This document shows, piece after piece, positions 53,872-62,022 of a DNA stretch of 64,000 nt. The first letter of the stretch is position 1. Every line of letters begins with the position of its first letter. Made by a program: the position numbers and the translations under genes. The notes under the pieces are model-generated. The model made no database searches. It was not told the DNA's origin and saw only the letters and a list, made by a program, of their open reading frames with translations. This stretch comes from Streptomyces shenzhenensis (GTDB taxonomy: Bacteria > Actinomycetota > Actinomycetes > Streptomycetales > Streptomycetaceae), in contig NZ_PENI01000045.1 of assembly GCF_003688995.1 (NCBI RefSeq), positions 1 to 64,000 of the forward strand. Reading direction: 5' to 3'.

Positions 53872-54753
53872 ATGAACCGTCACCGACGCCCGTCCCGGAA
53901 GGCCCCGTGGATCGTGGGGGGCGCGGCCGTGGTCGTCTGTGGCGGTATCGGCGTGTGGTTCCTGACGGGGCCGCACGGTGGCACGCCGCGTCCGGCACCG
54001 TCCCCCTCGGGGAACCTGCCCCTGCCGACACCACCGTCGCGGACGCCTCAGCCGGAAACGCCCCGTACGACGCCGGCGACACCGACCAGGACACCCGGCG
54101 CCACACGGCCGGCGCCGACGCGCTCGCCGGCGCCCACCCCGACGGCGACGGCCCGGCAGCCGGCGCCGCCGGCCCACCCGCCGGCACCCCGCCCGACGAC
54201 CGTTCCTCCGCCGGCCGTACCGACATCCCAGGCACCACCGATACCGACCCGGCCCACGACGCCCACCCCCTCGGCCCCGCCCTCGCCGCCGACACCGGCA
54301 CCACCGTCACCGACGCCGGCACCCACGAGGCCGACGCCGACGATGACGGCGGCACCGGCATCCGCGCAACCGCGGCCGTCGACACATGTGCCGTCCCGGA
54401 CACCGGCCCCGACGCTGACGCCCTCGGCACATGTGCCGTCCCGCGTACCCACACCCACACCCACACCCCCGCCGACACACATCCCCACGACCACACCCAC
54501 ACCACCGCGACCGTCGGCACCTACGCCGTCGCCCACCCCGACACAGACGGCCGGCCGCAGCCCGGCGGGCACCACGACATGGTCCACGTCCCGCACCGCA
54601 GTGGCCGCAGCTCAGCGGATGGCCGCCGCCCGGACGGTCGGTGACCCCGCGTGCTCGATGGCGGCCGTGGGCCGGCCCGACCCTCGCCTCGTCCCCCGAG
54701 GCATCCCCATCGACATCGGCCGCTACGACAACTACTGGTGCCTGATCTGGTAG
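53872..54753 (+). CDS. Membrane-anchored Pro/Thr-rich repeat protein
   Basis: 293 residues. Basic N-terminus, one membrane anchor (APWIVGGAAVVVCGGIGVWFL), then about 190 residues of Pro/Thr/Ser/Ala low complexity with a repeated (S)THVPSR/AHVPSR unit near residue 190. The C-terminal 50 residues are ordered in composition, with two Cys and the ending IDIGRYDNYWCLIW. It looks like a wall-spanning stalk presenting a small C-terminal tip. Family not recognised. Confidence 0.65.
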   Translation: MNRHRRPSRKAPWIVGGAAVVVCGGIGVWFLTGPHGGTPRPAPSPSGNLPLPTPPSRTPQPETPRTTPATPTRTPGATRPAPTRSPAPTPTATARQPAPPAHPPAPRPTTVPPPAVPTSQAPPIPTRPTTPTPSAPPSPPTPAPPSPTPAPTRPTPTMTAAPASAQPRPSTHVPSRTPAPTLTPSAHVPSRVPTPTPTPPPTHIPTTTPTPPRPSAPTPSPTPTQTAGRSPAGTTTWSTSRTAVAAAQRMAAARTVGDPACSMAAVGRPDPRLVPRGIPIDIGRYDNYWCLIW

Positions 54754-54802
54754 ATGGCCGCCCATCAGCGCGTGCGTACGGGCGGTCGGGGCGCCGGGCG
54801 GC

Positions 54803-55426
54803 TCACAGTCGCAGCTCAGTGGGGAACCCGGACCAGCACAGCTCGGCAGGAAGGTGCCGCATGTCGTTGTAGACCAGCAGGGAGGACGGCCGGCCCGGCG
54901 CATAGCGGATGACGGTCAGGGCGGCGTTGCCGTGGTTGAGGCCGAGCCAGCGCCACTTCGGCGCATCGGTGGCATGCCGCACCAGCCAGCCGATCAGAAA
55001 GTTGTGGGTGACGACCAGTTCATGGCGCTCCTGGTCGCCCGCCACCGGACCGGTGAACCGCGCCAGGGCACGGTCCGCCAGTTCCGGTCCGCGCTCGCGG
55101 TCCTCGGCCGTGGCCTGGGCGAGGAAACGCAGCAGCCGCTCGGCGCTGTCGGGCGGCAGTTCCTCCCGCCGCGGAAAGTACGGGATGTAGTCACCGGCGG
55201 CCTCCGAGACCCGGAGGGCTGCGCCGTCCAGGTGTTCGCCGATCAGGTCCGCGGTCTGCGCGGCCCGGGGCAGAGGGCCATGGTGCACCACCGAGATGGG
55301 ACGCTGCGCCAGCCGACGGCCGAGCAGCGCCGCCTGCCGACGCCCGGTCGCCGACAACTCGCTCTCGTCAGGAAGCGCTTCGCCGTGCCGGACCAGGTAG
55401 AGGTAGCGGGTGGCCGTTGCCGTCAT
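54803..55426 (-). CDS. Histidine phosphatase (phosphoglycerate mutase-like)
   Basis: 207 residues. Catalytic RHG in YLYLVRHGEALPD, second-site HHGPLPRAAQTADLI and late His in LVVTHNFLIGWLVRHA. Family members remove phosphate from small molecules or proteins. ATG 55426 overlaps the stop of a 25-codon open frame (ATGA), suggesting translational coupling. Confidence 0.92.
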   Translation of the reverse strand: MTATATRYLYLVRHGEALPDESELSATGRRQAALLGRRLAQRPISVVHHGPLPRAAQTADLIGEHLDGAALRVSEAAGDYIPYFPRREELPPDSAERLLRFLAQATAEDRERGPELADRALARFTGPVAGDQERHELVVTHNFLIGWLVRHATDAPKWRWLGLNHGNAALTVIRYAPGRPSSLLVYNDMRHLPAELCWSGFPTELRL

Positions 55427-55500
55427 GCCCAGGGCTCCTTCACGATCATGTAGGTGCTCTTGGGCTCGACGTCATTCCTTCCCTCCCCGGTTCCGGTCAT
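55423..55500 (-). CDS. Possible 25-residue peptide coupled to histidine phosphatase
   Basis: From ATG 55500 a short frame ends in STYMIVKEPWA and stops within the start of the phosphatase gene (ATGA). The peptide C-terminus is rich in Tyr, Trp and Met and does not resemble the surrounding GC-shadow frames. A very strong GGGAGGGAAGGA lies inside it but precedes an ATG in another frame (nine codons), so the start is uncertain. It could be a leader, a small peptide, or chance. Confidence 0.35.
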   Translation of the reverse strand: MTGTGEGRNDVEPKSTYMIVKEPWA

Positions 55501-55509
55501 CGTCCGACG

Positions 55510-56100
55510 TCACGGCGTCAGGCGCAGTCCTGCGACGAGGATCCCGACCAGCCGGCGCGCGTCGTAGCGGGGGTTTCTGCCGACGCCCGCGCAGATGCCC
55601 CCGACGCCGCGCATCAGTTCGTAGGCATCCAGGTCGGCGCGGATCTCCCCGGATTCGGCCGCGGCGTCGAGCAGTTGGGTGCACACGGGCACGAGCCGGT
55701 CGAGGAAGTAGGAGTGCAGGGGGTCGAAGCAGGGGTCTTCGGACTGCAGCACGGCGGCGAGTCCCTGCTTGGTGACCACGAAATCGACGAAGAGGTCGAA
55801 CCATCGCGCCAGGGCCGCGTACGGGGTCGCGCTGGTCTCCGGCAGGGCGGAGCCGGCCTCGGCGAGGGCCTCGACCTGGTGCCGGTAGACGGCGATGATG
55901 AGGTCCGCTCGTGTCGGGAAGTGACGGTAGATCGTCGCCGTACCGACGCCGGCCTTGGCCGCGATGTCCCGGATCGGCGCTTCCACGCCTGACGCGACGA
56001 AAATCGCGGCGGCCGCTTCGAGCAGGGTCACCTCGTTGCGCCGCGCGTCCGCCCGTTTGGGCCGGCCCACGCCCCCTGCGTCCCGGTCGCTGTCGTTCAC
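55510..56100 (-). CDS. TetR-family transcriptional regulator
   Basis: 196 residues. RRNEVTLLEAAAAIFVASGVEAPIRDIAAKAGVGTATIYRHFPTRADLIIAVY is a classical TetR DNA-binding domain. GTG 56100 has AAAGGAAG upstream. Two near-identical CGGGACa-g-tGTCCCG palindromes just upstream are its probable operators; they also precede the divergent hydrolase. Confidence 0.93.
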   Translation of the reverse strand: MNDSDRDAGGVGRPKRADARRNEVTLLEAAAAIFVASGVEAPIRDIAAKAGVGTATIYRHFPTRADLIIAVYRHQVEALAEAGSALPETSATPYAALARWFDLFVDFVVTKQGLAAVLQSEDPCFDPLHSYFLDRLVPVCTQLLDAAAESGEIRADLDAYELMRGVGGICAGVGRNPRYDARRLVGILVAGLRLTP

Positions 56101-56133
56101 CGCGCTCTTCCTTTCGCTGCCGAGCTTGCTAAA

Positions 56134-56173
56134 CGGGACAGCGTCCCGTATCGTCAATCGGGACAGTGTCCCG
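56134..56173. promoter_or_regulatory. Tandem TetR operators
   Basis: CGGGACAGCGTCCCG (56134-56148) and CGGGACAGTGTCCCG (56159-56173), each with 6-bp perfect arms and a 3-bp centre, spaced 25 bases apart and both flanked by AA/TT, between a TetR gene and a hydrolase gene. Confidence 0.75.
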
Positions 56174-56308
56174 TTTCTTTATGGTGCCAGATCAGGACAC
56201 GACAACCAAGCCATGCGACGTCCGGTCCCGTGACGCGAACGACTTTCTCGCCGACGCGCCCGACACCGGCCGTATCACCCACCCAACAGAGGAACGAAAG
56301 ATAGATCC

Positions 56309-57253
56309 ATGCCGCACACAGACAGCGCCACCACCGACATGGCCATCGCCGCACCCGCTCCCGTCGTCTCGGTGAAGCCGGTGGTGCTCCCGGCGCCGGA
56401 CCGCGGCGCGGACCTGCACGTACGCGTGTCCGCGCCCGTCACCGGGAACGACCTGCCCGCCATCGTCTTCTCCCACGGCTTCGGCTCGTCGTTGCACGGC
56501 TACGGACCGTTGACCGACTTCTGGGCGGCACACGGCTTCGTGGTGATCCAGCCCACCCATCTCGACTCACGGACCCTGGGCGTTCCCCCCGAGGATCCCC
56601 GCACTCCGCGGATCTGGCGCTACCGGGTCGAGGACATGAAGCGCGTCCTCGACCAACTCGACCTTCTGGAAGCGGCGGTTCCCGGCCTCGGCGGGCGCCT
56701 CGACCGAAGCCGCATCGCCGCGGCAGGACACTCCTTCGGCGGCCAGACAGCGGGCAATCTGCTGGGCATGCGCGCCCTCGATCCGCAGAGCAAGACGGAG
56801 GAGGACCTGTCCGACTCGCGTATCAAGGCGGGCGTGCTGCTCGCCACGGCCGGAAAGGGCGGCGCCGATCTGACACCTTTCGCGGCCGAGAACTTCCCGT
56901 TCATGAACCCGAGTTTCACGCACATGACCACACCGGCCCTTGTGGTGGCGGGTGATCGGGACGACTCCCCGCTGACCGTTCGGGGACCGGAGTGGATGAC
57001 CGACCCGTACGTCCTGAGCCCCGGCGACAAGAGCCTCCTCACCCTGTTCGGGGCGGAGCACTCGCTCGGCGGCATAGCGGGTTACGAGGTCAAGGAGACG
57101 ACGGACGAGAACCCGGCACGTGTCGCCCTGCTCCAGCACCTCACCTGGGCCTACCTCCGCCATGCGCTCGACATCGACGACGCCGACTGGTCGGCGGCAC
57201 GGAAGACCCTGTCGGAGAGCACGGATCCCCTGGGCCGAATCGAATCCAAGTAA
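56309..57253 (+). CDS. Alpha/beta hydrolase (chlorophyllase/PAF-acetylhydrolase-like)
   Basis: 314 residues. Oxyanion region IVFSHGFGSSLHGY, nucleophile Ser in IAAAGHSFGGQTAGNLLG, acid Asp in LVVAGDRDDSPL and His in LFGAEHSLGG. No signal peptide, so cytosolic. It is under a TetR regulator with two operators in a 136-base leader. An esterase or detoxifying hydrolase; substrate unknown. AGAGGAACGAAAG precedes the ATG. Confidence 0.9.
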   Translation: MPHTDSATTDMAIAAPAPVVSVKPVVLPAPDRGADLHVRVSAPVTGNDLPAIVFSHGFGSSLHGYGPLTDFWAAHGFVVIQPTHLDSRTLGVPPEDPRTPRIWRYRVEDMKRVLDQLDLLEAAVPGLGGRLDRSRIAAAGHSFGGQTAGNLLGMRALDPQSKTEEDLSDSRIKAGVLLATAGKGGADLTPFAAENFPFMNPSFTHMTTPALVVAGDRDDSPLTVRGPEWMTDPYVLSPGDKSLLTLFGAEHSLGGIAGYEVKETTDENPARVALLQHLTWAYLRHALDIDDADWSAARKTLSESTDPLGRIESK

Positions 57254-57259
57254 GCCCCC

Positions 57260-57345
57260 ACCATGCCTACCTGCGCCGGCGCAATGCCAACGCCCAGTCT
57301 GAATCGCCCCGGCAAGCCTATGCGTTGAGAGCGCTGGAGTTGGGG
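57260..57345 (+). mobile_element. Possible IS630-type transposase fragment
   Basis: One frame reads AYLRRRNANAQSESPRQAYALRALE; YLR.RNANA recalls the C-terminal region of actinobacterial IS630 transposases. It is only about 25 codons, immediately downstream of the hydrolase stop, so the identification is tentative. Confidence 0.35.
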
Positions 57346-57363
57346 GGACGTCCTCGGACGGCG

Positions 57364-58392
57364 TCAGCTTCGAGCAAAGCGATGCAGGGCGTCGAGCACG
57401 GTCGGCGCTAGCGTGCTCGGGTGGTCGGTGTCATGCATCAGATGGTCCACTCCCGGCAGCACCACTCGGCCCGGTCCACCGGCATGCGCGTGCCGCAGGG
57501 CGGTCTTCAGGGCGTTCGTCGTGTCACAAGGGACCTGGGCGTCGTTCGTGCCGCACGTCAGCAGCACCTTGGTTCCCGGCCGGAGTGCGGCGGCGGTGTC
57601 CGGTGGGTAGACGGCGTCGTCGCTTTCCACGAACCGGGCGTTCGGTCCTTGGAACGCCTCGAAGAGCCGGGCGATCGGGGAGGGTAGATCGGTGGCGTCG
57701 ACCGGTCGGCGTTCGCGCAGGGAGATGACGGCGGCATCAATGGCCGCGTTGACAGTGCGTTGCTGCTCCGGTGTGAACTGGCCCTGTCTGGTCGCTTCGG
57801 CGATCTGGGCTTTGAGCTGGAGCGCGACCAGGTCCAGCAGGCGGATAGCCTGGGGTTGCAGCAGCGCCAGGCCGGCCGGGCGCGGGCGGACGGTGCCGCC
57901 CAGCAGCAGTCCCGTCATCGCGCCCTCGCTGTGCCCAACGACAAGCAGCGCGTGCGGGTCGGTCTCCGGCTGATCGCGCAACGACTCGTAGGCGGCCCGT
58001 GCCTGGCGGACGAACGCCGGGTAGTCGAGTTCCTCCGGGTGGTCCTGGTAGGCGCCGAGCCCGGTGCGGCCGGTGCCGTACTTGTCGAACCGCAGCGTGG
58101 CGATTCCGTCTTTGTCGAGCGTATCGGCCAACTGGGCCAGGGTGTCCGGTGAGGCCCCAGGCGGTTGGTTGCCGTCGCGGTCGGTGGGACCGCTGCCGGG
58201 CAGCAGCAGTGCTGCCCGCAGCCGTTGCCCGGCGCGATGCTCGGGAACGTGCAGGGTGCCGTACGCGGTCGTACCGTCAACCGTGAAGACGACCTCGCGG
58301 TCGGCGGCAGGCACCAGACCGGGCGTCGCCTGGGCCGGAGTGGTGGTGACGACGGCCAGTGCCATCACGGCCGCTGCCAAGTGGCGAAACAA
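57364..58392 (-). CDS. Secreted alpha/beta hydrolase (serine aminopeptidase-like)
   Basis: 342 residues. Signal peptide FRHLAAAVMALAVVTTTPAQA. ALLLPGSGPTDRDGNQPPGASPDTLAQLADTL is a signature of exported DLH/Abhydrolase proteins, nucleophile Ser in LLVVGHSEGAMTGLLLGG, acid Asp in TCGTNDAQVPC and His in GVDHLMHD. Last gene of a TetR-PH-like-hydrolase leftward run (4-base gap to the preceding gene). Confidence 0.9.
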   Translation of the reverse strand: MFRHLAAAVMALAVVTTTPAQATPGLVPAADREVVFTVDGTTAYGTLHVPEHRAGQRLRAALLLPGSGPTDRDGNQPPGASPDTLAQLADTLDKDGIATLRFDKYGTGRTGLGAYQDHPEELDYPAFVRQARAAYESLRDQPETDPHALLVVGHSEGAMTGLLLGGTVRPRPAGLALLQPQAIRLLDLVALQLKAQIAEATRQGQFTPEQQRTVNAAIDAAVISLRERRPVDATDLPSPIARLFEAFQGPNARFVESDDAVYPPDTAAALRPGTKVLLTCGTNDAQVPCDTTNALKTALRHAHAGGPGRVVLPGVDHLMHDTDHPSTLAPTVLDALHRFARS

Positions 58393-58396
58393 TGGC

Positions 58397-58756
58397 CTAC
58401 TTCCTTTCGGTGAGGGTGCTCTCGATCAGGGCGACGGTCGCGCGAGGGTCATCGACCTGGAGAACCAGGCGCGTGTACTGCTCGTCGGCGAGTTCGATCA
58501 CGAGAGCCTTCGACCGATCCTTGACGTCCCAGAAGACCTTTTCGCCGTCCTGATGGAATGTGCCCGCGATGATCACGCCGGGTACGTGGGAGCCCGGCGC
58601 GCGGATTCCCTTGGGTTCGGTGGCGATACCGGGGTCGACGGTCGCGCCACGGACGTTGGCCAGCGGGATGGTCAGGCTGCCTTTGAAGGCCCAGAGCTTG
58701 TCGAGACCCTCGATCACGACGACAAGGTTGTCGCCTTCGATACGTATCAGTGCCAT
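58397..58756 (-). CDS. Small PH-like (bPH) domain protein
   Basis: 119 residues of beta-rich sequence: VVVIEGLDKLWAFKGSLTIPLANVRGATVDP, then PGVIIAGTFHQDGEKVFWDVKDRSKALVIELADEQYTRLVLQVDDP and a C-terminal helix. This pattern is common to small actinobacterial proteins with a PH-like barrel; the ligand is unknown. Placed between a TetR gene (13 bases) and a secreted hydrolase (4 bases), so it belongs to their operon. Confidence 0.75.
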   Translation of the reverse strand: MALIRIEGDNLVVVIEGLDKLWAFKGSLTIPLANVRGATVDPGIATEPKGIRAPGSHVPGVIIAGTFHQDGEKVFWDVKDRSKALVIELADEQYTRLVLQVDDPRATVALIESTLTERK

Positions 58757-58769
58757 GTCGGTTTCCTGT

Positions 58770-59270
58770 TCAGGTGAGAGGGTCGAGGCATTGGGCCAGC
58801 GCGGTGGCGGCGTTGTCGGGGTTGCCGCGCAGGATGATGCCCAGCGCGGCGGCCGTGAGGGCGGCGGCCAGGTCGGCGGAAACGCCGAGCGCGTCGGCGA
58901 TCGCCTGGTCGACGGCGGCCAACGCGGCCGTCACCTCGGCGGCGACCTCCTCGTCGACCGGTGCGCGTTCGATCGCCGCGAGCAGCAGCAGGTCGAGGTC
59001 GGCCGACGTGACGAGCCGCAGCGCGGCCGCGGCGTCCGATGCGCCGGCAAGGGCGTCGAGCAACGGGCGGACGTCGTCGGCGAGGTGGCGGCGCAGGGCG
59101 ATCAGGTAGAGGCCGCGTTTGCTGCCGAACGTCTTGTACAGGCTGTTGCGGTGCACGCCGAGGTGGCTGACGAGGTCGTCAACGGACACGCCGTCATACG
59201 CACGTCCGCCGAACAGAGCCACGGCGGCACGGACCGCTTCGTCCTCGTCGAATGCTCTTGGCCTCCCCAT
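58770..59270 (-). CDS. TetR-family transcriptional regulator
   Basis: 166 residues from MGRPRAFDEDEAVRAAVALFGGRAYDGVSVDDLVSHLGVHRNSLYKTFGSKRGLYL, a typical TetR HTH; the ligand domain is short. ATG 59270 is preferred over an ATG three codons earlier. An inverted AGGAACGATC/GATCGTTCCT repeat lies 21-50 bases upstream, suggesting autoregulation of the whole three-gene operon. Confidence 0.92.
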   Translation of the reverse strand: MGRPRAFDEDEAVRAAVALFGGRAYDGVSVDDLVSHLGVHRNSLYKTFGSKRGLYLIALRRHLADDVRPLLDALAGASDAAAALRLVTSADLDLLLLAAIERAPVDEEVAAEVTAALAAVDQAIADALGVSADLAAALTAAALGIILRGNPDNAATALAQCLDPLT

Positions 59271-59291
59271 GACCACCACAGTAGACAGTTA

Positions 59292-59321
59292 AGGAACGAT
59301 CAGTCAAGAACGATCGTTCCT
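59292..59321. promoter_or_regulatory. TetR operator candidate
   Basis: AGGAACGATC (59292-59301) and GATCGTTCCT (59312-59321) form perfect 10-bp arms; a nested GAACGATCGTTC palindrome (59308-59319) provides an alternative site. Confidence 0.7.
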
Positions 59322-59427
59322 CAATCGTCGCCCCCCTCCGAGGCCCGGCCTTCCAGCAGTTGCGGGACAGTCCAGCACTACGGATCCCCGGCTTTTCGTG
59401 AGCTCGGGGTCGCGGGGTGGCGCGGTG

Positions 59428-59823
59428 TCAGCGTGCGGCGGTCGTTGCGTCCGCTCCGGCCGGGGTGTCGCGCAGTCCCAGGCGCAGGTGTTCGACGTGA
59501 TAGAGGGCCTGTTCCAGGAGTTCGGCGACATGGTTGTCGTAGAGCGCGTAGATGACCGAGCGGCCCCGGCGTTCGCCGGTGACCAGGCCGAGGTTGCGCA
59601 GCAGGCGCAACTGGTGTGAGCAGGCGGACTGTTCCATGCCGACCGCGTCCGCCAGTTCCGTGGCCGCGCAGGGGCCTTCCTGGAGGCGGGCCAGGATGCG
59701 CAGGCGCGAGGGGGTGGCCAGCGCCTGGAGGGTGGCGGCCACATCGGCGGCGCCCACCGTCTCCAGGCGGTCGCGCGCGGTGGCGGTCGTCGTGCTGTCA
59801 GCTCCATGGCCCATGCGCTTCAT
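59428..59823 (-). CDS. ArsR/SmtB-family metal-sensing repressor
   Basis: 131 residues. LQALATPSRLRILARLQEGPCAATELADAVGMEQSACSHQLRLLRNLGLVTGERRGRSVIYALYDNHVAELLEQALYHVEHL is an ArsR winged helix; the C-terminal helix with D..HV.......H..H is the alpha5-type zinc/nickel site as in NmtR/KmtR (family knowledge). The first ATG giving MKRMGHG (59823) is used; MGHG at 59814 is possible. Divergent from the metal ATPase with a perfect operator between. Confidence 0.92.
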   Translation of the reverse strand: MKRMGHGADSTTTATARDRLETVGAADVAATLQALATPSRLRILARLQEGPCAATELADAVGMEQSACSHQLRLLRNLGLVTGERRGRSVIYALYDNHVAELLEQALYHVEHLRLGLRDTPAGADATTAAR

Positions 59824-59835
59824 CGTACGGAGAAC

Positions 59836-59855
59836 CATTCATGAACGCATGAATG
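59836..59855. promoter_or_regulatory. ArsR-type metal-responsive operator
   Basis: CATTCATG-AACG-CATGAATG, perfect 8-bp arms around 4 bases, is of the TGAA.../...TTCA type bound by SmtB/ArsR repressors. It lies 13 bases before the ArsR ATG and 92-111 bases before the ATPase ATG. Confidence 0.8.
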
Positions 59856-59946
59856 AGTCTTCATCCTTTCCTGTACGGTGGTGAGCAGCGACACCGGGAT
59901 TCCGGCTGCGCGCGAACACGTCATGCCCTCGTGAAGCACTCCCCCG

Positions 59947-61926
59947 ATGACCTCCACACTCGTCCCGGCCCCGGCCGACCCCACCACGTCGGAACACGGC
60001 ACCGCCGCGCCCCGGCGGCGTACCCGTGTCCTCGCGCTGCCCGAGGCCCGCTGGGCGGCGGCTGCCCTGGCCCTCTTCCTGGTCGCGCTGCCGTTGCAGC
60101 TGACCGGCGCCCCGGCCTGGACATGGGCGCCCCTGTACGCCCTGACGTATGCGGCGGGCGGCTGGGAACCGGGCTGGGCGGGGCTTCGGGCGCTGCGCGA
60201 GAAGACGCTCGACGTCGACCTGCTGATGGTCGTCGCCGCGCTCGGTGCCGCGGCGATCGGGCAAGTCATGGACGGGGCGTTGCTGATCGTCATCTTCGCC
60301 ACCTCCGGCGCGCTTGAGGCCCTGGCCACCGCCCGCACCGCCGACTCCGTGCGGGGGCTCCTGGACCTGGCCCCCGCCAAGGCCGCCCGGCTCGCCGCCG
60401 ACGGCAGCGAGGAGACCGTCGCCGTCGAGGATCTGACCGTCGGCGACACCATCCTCGTACGCCCCGGTGAGCGGGTCGGCGCGGACGGCCGCGTCCTCGA
60501 CGGGGCCGGCGACGTGGACCAGGCGACCATCACCGGCGAGCCGCTGCCCGTGGCCAAGGAGCCGGGCGACGAGGTCTTCGCCGGCACCCTCAACGGCACC
60601 GGCGCCCTGCGGGTGCGCGTCGAGCGCGACGCGTCCGACAGCGTGATCGCCCGGATCGTGCGCATGGTGGAGGAGGCGTCCGAGACCAAGGCGCCGACGC
60701 AGCTGTTCATCGAGAAGGTGGAACAGCGCTACTCGCTGGGGATGGTCGCGGCGACGCTGGCCGTCTTCCTCGTCCCGCTCGCCTTCGGCGCCGCGCTGAC
60801 CGGCTCCCTGCTGCGGGCGATGACCTTCATGATCGTGGCGTCGCCGTGCGCCGTCGTCCTGGCGACCATGCCGCCCCTGCTCTCGGCCATCGCGAATGCC
60901 GGACGGCACGGCGTGCTGGTCAAGTCCGCGGTGGTCATGGAGCGGCTCGGCGAGGTCGACGCGGTCGCGCTCGACAAGACCGGCACGCTGACCGAGGGCA
61001 CTCCGCGCGTCACCGACGTCCGCCCGCTGACCGGCTCCGGCCTCGACGAGCCCGGGCTGCTGCGGCTCGCCGCCGCGGCCGAGCACCGAAGCGAACACCC
61101 GCTGGCCCGTGCCGTGCTGACCGCGGCACGCGAGCGGGGACTCGCGCTTCCGGTGGCGGAGGGCTTCGGTTCGACGCCCGGTGTCGGCGTCCGAGCCACC
61201 GTCGACGCTCAGCTGGTCGCCGTGGGGGCTCCCGCCCGGCTGCTCGCCGATGTACGCGACACCGGCACGACGGCGGCGGCAGACCTCGCGGGTGAACTGG
61301 AGGACGGCGGCCGGACCGCCGTCCTGGTCACGGTGGACGGCAGGCCCGTCGGTCTGCTCGGTGTCGCCGACCGGCTGCGCCCCGACGCCGCCGCGACCGT
61401 CGCGTCCCTGACGTCGCGCACCGGGGCCGTGCCCCTGCTGCTGACCGGCGACAACCCGCGGGCGGCCGCACGCCTGGCCGCGGAGGCCGGCATCGAGGAC
61501 GTACGCGCCGGGCTGCTGCCCGAGCACAAGGTGAGCGCGGTCAGGGAACTGGCGGCGGCCGGGCGCAAGGTGCTGGTCGTCGGAGACGGTGTCAACGACG
61601 CCCCGGCGCTGGCCGCCGCCCACACCGGCGTCGCCATGGGCCGGGCGGGTTCCGATCTGGCGCTGGAGACCGCCGACGCGGTCGTCGTCCGCGACGAACT
61701 CGCCACCGTCCCCGCGGTGATCGCCCTGTCCCGCCGGGCCCGCAGGCTCGTCGTGCAGAACCTCGTGATCGCCGCGGTGTTCATCACCTGCCTGGTCGTC
61801 TGGGACCTGGCGGGGCACCTTCCCCTGCCGCTCGGTGTCGCCGGTCACGAGGGCTCCACCGTCATCGTCGGCCTCAACGGACTCCGGCTGCTGCGCGAGT
61901 CCGCCTGGCGGCGCGCCGCCGGCTGA
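59947..61926 (+). CDS. P1B-4-type heavy metal-transporting ATPase (CtpD-like)
   Basis: 659 residues, six membrane helices and no N-terminal metal-binding domain. TGEPLPV in the actuator, SPC at 299-301 (ASPCAVVLA), phosphorylated D343 in DKTGTLTEG, SEHPLARA and GDGVNDAPAL near residue 545. HEGSTVIVGLNGLRLL at 634 is the TM8 HEG.T motif that, with SPC, defines the P1B-4 group (Co, Ni, Fe or Zn export). Controlled by the divergent ArsR. Confidence 0.93.
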   Translation: MTSTLVPAPADPTTSEHGTAAPRRRTRVLALPEARWAAAALALFLVALPLQLTGAPAWTWAPLYALTYAAGGWEPGWAGLRALREKTLDVDLLMVVAALGAAAIGQVMDGALLIVIFATSGALEALATARTADSVRGLLDLAPAKAARLAADGSEETVAVEDLTVGDTILVRPGERVGADGRVLDGAGDVDQATITGEPLPVAKEPGDEVFAGTLNGTGALRVRVERDASDSVIARIVRMVEEASETKAPTQLFIEKVEQRYSLGMVAATLAVFLVPLAFGAALTGSLLRAMTFMIVASPCAVVLATMPPLLSAIANAGRHGVLVKSAVVMERLGEVDAVALDKTGTLTEGTPRVTDVRPLTGSGLDEPGLLRLAAAAEHRSEHPLARAVLTAARERGLALPVAEGFGSTPGVGVRATVDAQLVAVGAPARLLADVRDTGTTAAADLAGELEDGGRTAVLVTVDGRPVGLLGVADRLRPDAAATVASLTSRTGAVPLLLTGDNPRAAARLAAEAGIEDVRAGLLPEHKVSAVRELAAAGRKVLVVGDGVNDAPALAAAHTGVAMGRAGSDLALETADAVVVRDELATVPAVIALSRRARRLVVQNLVIAAVFITCLVVWDLAGHLPLPLGVAGHEGSTVIVGLNGLRLLRESAWRRAAG

Positions 61927-62022
61927 GCCGCCGCAGGACACCCGGAGCCGGCCGTGACGGCACACGCCCCGGCGGCTCCGCCCGCCGTCGGTGCCCGGCG
62001 CGCACCGACGGCGCCGGAGCCG

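Noticed and set aside
54030..54560. Short repeats suggestive of CRISPR or tandem repeat array
   Set aside because: Repeats are irregular and follow codons of a Pro/Thr-rich protein; no spacer structure and no cas genes.
59340..59427. Possible IS end or small gene between TetR and ArsR genes
   Set aside because: Only 88 bases with weak open frames; no recognisable transposase or repeat.
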